This document shows positions 5,739-6,994 of a stretch of DNA of 6,994 nucleotides, piece after piece (position 1 is the first letter of the stretch; every line of letters begins with the position of its first letter). Location of the stretch: contig JAWLCQ010000224.1 in the NCBI GenBank assembly GCA_041687095.1, positions 1-6,994 of the forward strand, given 5' to 3'. The translations under genes were made by a program, and so were the position numbers. The notes under the pieces were generated by a model that ran no database searches, was not told the origin of the DNA, and was given only the letters and a program-made list of their open reading frames with translations. The DNA is from JAWLCQ01 sp041687095 (GTDB lineage: Bacteria; Planctomycetota; Phycisphaerae; SM23-33).

Positions 5739-6025
5739 GCGCAGGGAATTCCCAGTATTCAGAGAGATACGGCGTCGTCGCGGGCCACCCGCTGTGTGCA
5801 CTCCCTCTATAGTTATTGTACGCAGCAACTAAGTGTCCAGTTGTGCAAAAATACAACATGCGGCGGTTCCCAAACGGAAAGATCTGCGGCAGCGGGCCCG
5901 TGTCCCGGTGCATGTTGCCGTTGGAGGGATGGTGCAGGAACCGCTTGAGCGCAGGGAGGGGGCGGATCGGCACTCCAAGCACGGTTCCGCCGGGTGTTTC
6001 AGAAACACGACCGCCGTCCGAAGCT
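5739..6025. other. Unique, less GC-rich stretch inside the repeat nest
   Basis: Nothing in these 287 bp matches another part of the window. Bases 5805-5880 are clearly richer in A and T than the rest. Small structures are present: an 8-bp inverted repeat CAACATGC (5854-5861)/GCATGTTG (5910-5917), GTTGT/ACAAC (5840-5844/5853-5857), and a 6-bp hairpin at 5994-6008. Open frames on both strands cross it, but none encodes a recognisable protein. It could be a decayed gene, an unrecognised RNA or plain spacer. Confidence 0.35.
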
Positions 6026-6066
6026 CCCCACCGGCCCCGTGCCGGTGGAAGGCGGCTATTGACTAC
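6026..6066 (-). repeat. REP-like element R1
   Basis: Read on the minus strand, GTAG (6063-6066) is followed after 14 nt by an 8-bp hairpin: CCACCGGC (6028-6035) pairs with GCCGGTGG (6041-6048) around a 5-nt loop. The linker reads as an AGCCG-containing sequence shared with R2-R4. Compared with R2 the stem carries a paired change (G-C in place of A-T), which keeps the hairpin intact. Confidence 0.6.
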
Positions 6067-6090
6067 TCGCAGGCCCCCACGGGTCTCTTG

Positions 6091-6111
6091 CTTCTTCTTC
6101 TTCTTCTTCTT
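6091..6111 (+). repeat. CTT microsatellite (seven units)
   Basis: Seven uninterrupted CTT triplets run directly into the TTTCCCC flank of REP-like element R2. Purine-rich AGAAGAAGAG stretches flank the related elements in the opposite orientation (6324 onward, 6358 onward). The tract therefore probably grew by slippage from a flank that belongs to the element. Confidence 0.8.
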
Positions 6112-6113
6112 TT

Positions 6114-6158
6114 CCCCACCGACCCCGCGTCGGTGGTTCAAACGGCTCTTGACTACGG
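6114..6158 (-). repeat. REP-like element R2
   Basis: On the minus strand, GTAG (6153-6156) precedes, after 16 nt, the hairpin CCACCGAC (6116-6123)/GTCGGTGG (6129-6136) with a 5-nt loop. The 45-bp block matches the reverse complement of R3 (6202-6246) at about four fifths of positions, so R2 and R3 form an opposed pair with their GTAG ends facing across a 43-bp spacer. Confidence 0.65.
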
Positions 6159-6201
6159 CCGGCGCGCCGGGTCCGCGCATCGTCCGCGCCCGTGGGTGAT
6201 C

Positions 6202-6246
6202 CCGTAGTCAGGAAGCCGGCTTACCACCGACACGGGGTCGGTGGGG
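6202..6246 (+). repeat. REP-like element R3
   Basis: GTAG (6204-6207) is followed after 16 nt by the hairpin CCACCGAC (6224-6231)/GTCGGTGG (6237-6244) with loop ACGGG. It lies in the opposite orientation to R2. Its purine-rich right flank mirrors the pyrimidine-rich left flank of R2. Confidence 0.65.
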
Positions 6247-6282
6247 AGCGGGAGGAAGAGGAAAGGGGAGGGCGCCGCCGCT

Positions 6283-6323
6283 GTAGTGGATAGCCGCTTA
6301 CCACCGACGCGGGGTCGGTGAGG
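6283..6323 (+). repeat. REP-like element R4
   Basis: GTAG (6283-6286) is followed after 14 nt by CCACCGAC (6301-6308), pairing over 7 bp with GTCGGTG (6314-6320) around GCGGG. It has the same orientation as R3 and the same 14-nt linker length as R1. It leads directly into the 34-bp tandem repeat. Confidence 0.6.
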
Positions 6324-6391
6324 AGAAGAAGAGGCAAGCGGCATGGGGCCGGTGGGGAGAAGAAGAGGCAAGCGGCATGGGGCCGGTGGGG
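6322..6391 (+). repeat. Perfect 34-bp tandem duplication with truncated REP ends
   Basis: The segment 6324-6357 is repeated exactly at 6358-6391, and identity extends 2 bp leftward. Each unit is AGAAGAAGAGGC, then AAGCGGCATG, then GGGCCGGTGGGG, which resembles the 3' half of a REP-like hairpin lacking its 5' CCACCGG arm. Perfect identity indicates a recent duplication. Confidence 0.8.
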
Positions 6392-6407
6392 GGAGGCGAA
6401 ACAGGTA

Positions 6408-6541
6408 ATACGCATCCCATTTAGTTCTCGGGCAGCGTCGGTCTGACGTGGTTGCTCCCGGCTTCGCCAAGGCTACGCCGCGGCAGGCCGCTTCGCTTCG
6501 CAAACCACGGCACCCGCCCGAGAATAGAGTGGAACGCGTAT
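6408..6541. repeat. 134-bp imperfect palindromic element containing 111-bp repeat copy 1
   Basis: The end arms 6408-6433 and 6516-6541 are inverted repeats matching at 20 of 26 positions, including a perfect TTCTCGGGC (6425-6433)/GCCCGAGAA (6516-6524). Inside, CGTGGTT (6447-6453) pairs with AACCACG (6503-6509). Bases 6408-6518 recur at 6818-6928. The form is that of a miniature inverted-repeat element or large hairpin. No gene or transposase is inside. Confidence 0.65.
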
Positions 6542-6612
6542 AACTCGCCTCGGTGCCGACATGCCCCTTCTTCACGCCTTCGCTGCTGTTTGGAAGGGCG
6601 TGAACGGTTACG

Positions 6613-6742
6613 TCTCCGTGGCTTCTGCCTGCGAGGCCACATGGGTTGGAGAGGGTTCATGAGGCCATCGGGCCCCACTTGCCAGCCGGGCAGGGGCGAG
6701 ACGCCCCTGCGACACACGGGCGAGACGCCCGTGCCACGGAGA
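6613..6742. repeat. Segment bounded by a 10-bp perfect inverted repeat
   Basis: TCTCCGTGGC (6613-6622) is the exact reverse complement of GCCACGGAGA (6733-6742). The 130-bp segment contains no gene. It carries a tandem pair of hairpins at its right end, and the right arm begins at the last base of the second hairpin. It may be another small mobile or REP-type unit. Confidence 0.4.
6690..6733. repeat. Two tandem perfect hairpins with AGA loops
   Basis: GCAGGGGCG (6690-6698) pairs with CGCCCCTGC (6702-6710), and CACGGGCG (6715-6722) pairs with CGCCCGTG (6726-6733). Both have the loop AGA and both share the core GGGCG-AGA-CGCCC. The stems differ by paired changes on both arms, so the structure appears conserved while the sequence varies. 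Confidence 0.7.
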
Positions 6743-6817
6743 TGCGACGGCTCCCCGCACGCTCGACGGCGGCTTGCTCACTCGTGCCCCGAAAGGGTAA
6801 TGTGCGGGATTATTCTG

Positions 6818-6928
6818 ATACGCATCCCAGGTAATTCTCGGGCAGCGTCGGTCTGACGTGGTTGCTCCCGGCTTCGCCAAGGCTACGCCGCGGCAGGCCG
6901 CTTCGCTCCGCAAACCACGGCACCCGCC
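6818..6928 (+). repeat. 111-bp repeat copy 2 (right arm missing)
   Basis: It is identical to 6408-6518 at 107 of 111 positions (differences at 6830, 6831, 6834 and 6908), offset by exactly 410 bp with no gaps. The right inverted arm present in copy 1 (6516-6541) is absent here, and unrelated sequence with another hairpin follows. The two copies have the same orientation. Confidence 0.85.
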
Positions 6929-6946
6929 GAGTGCAGGGCCGGGTGC

Positions 6947-6971
6947 CACGGCTGCGCCGTTTGCAGCCGTG
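6947..6971. repeat. Perfect 9-bp hairpin CACGGCTGC
   Basis: CACGGCTGC (6947-6955) pairs with GCAGCCGTG (6963-6971) around a 7-nt loop. A further GCACGGCTGCA lies at the window edge (6984-6994), suggesting the next unit of the same repeat family. Confidence 0.55.
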
Positions 6972-6994
6972 TCCCTCCCGGCAGCACGGCTGCA

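Larger units (their letters stand above)
5041..6994. other. Gene-free repeat nest downstream of the operon
   Basis: No frame in these 1,954 bp has recognisable domains, a convincing start with ribosome-binding site, or the strong G/C third-position bias of the operon. Open frames exist on both strands but run across hairpins, tandem repeats and inverted repeats. Their translations are low-complexity or repeat-derived; for example, the same translated segment appears twice on the minus strand because of the 111-bp duplication. At least six repeat types, listed separately, fill most of the region. No transposase, integrase, tRNA or CRISPR was found. Confidence 0.75.

Noticed and set aside
5364..5948. 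194-residue plus-strand open frame, with smaller plus-strand frames such as 5081-5266 and 5486-5812
   Set aside because: The translations consist of repeat-derived strings (KTNP, ENEPS) and hairpin sequence, with no ribosome-binding site, domain or operon-like codon use.
6129..6145. tRNA T-arm suggested by GGTTCAAAC
   Set aside because: The flanking bases do not form the 5-bp T-stem, no acceptor or anticodon arm is present, and the string is part of REP-like element R2 and its linker.
5686..6180. 164-residue minus-strand open frame with a poly-Lys run, and overlapping plus-strand frames 5816-6199 and 5833-6207
   Set aside because: The Lys, Phe or Leu runs are translations of the CTT microsatellite, and the remainder crosses two REP-like hairpins and the AACRAACCCA block. 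No family is recognisable.
6153..6949. Minus-strand open frames 6153-6575, 6421-6717 and 6608-6949 sharing a protein segment
   Set aside because: The shared segment is just the 111-bp DNA repeat translated twice. There is no domain, and the frames run through palindromes.

Overview
The window is very GC-rich and its genes end most codons in G or C. It looks like a chromosomal segment of a Gram-negative-type bacterium: there is a lipoprotein signal on a periplasmic binding protein. My best guess is a planctomycete, perhaps Phycisphaerae. That guess rests mainly on the style of the dispersed repeats in the last 2 kb, which I recall from such genomes but could not search, so it is an inference.

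Bases 1-440 hold no complete gene. The last residues of an upstream gene may end at 68. A strong 11-bp hairpin follows at 97-122, then a C-rich tract with a 25-bp-period repeat and strong G-quadruplex potential on the minus strand. A good sigma70-type promoter (394-422) sits directly before the first gene.

Bases 441-5040 form one tightly packed plus-strand operon of five genes with no intergenic base; every junction overlaps (4 bp, 4 bp, 4 bp, about 32 bp). The first three encode a complete class III-type ABC importer (lipoprotein binding protein, FecCD/BtuC-like permease, BtuD/FepC-like ATPase) for vitamin B12, haem or an iron chelate. The last two encode RibF (riboflavin kinase/FAD synthetase) and an NrnA-like DHH/DHHA1 phosphoesterase. 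The importer would move a metal-chelate or corrinoid from periplasm to cytoplasm. RibF makes FMN and FAD, and the DHH enzyme degrades short oligonucleotides and/or pAp. The physical coupling of cofactor import with flavin synthesis is the main functional point.

Bases 5041-6994 contain no gene I can support. This is a dense nest of non-coding repeats from several families: units built on AACRAACCCA; a 159-bp fold-back element with 25-bp inverted ends; several short perfect hairpins; four REP-like elements, each with a GTAG tetranucleotide 14-16 nt before an 8-bp (one 7-bp) hairpin and arranged in opposed pairs; a CTT microsatellite; a perfect 34-bp tandem duplication; and two copies of a 111-bp element, one lying inside a 134-bp imperfect palindrome. 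No transposase gene is present, so if these elements move, they do so in trans. Open frames across this region are by-products of the repeats.

All positions were read by eye. I saw no CRISPR array, tRNA, rRNA or clear riboswitch.
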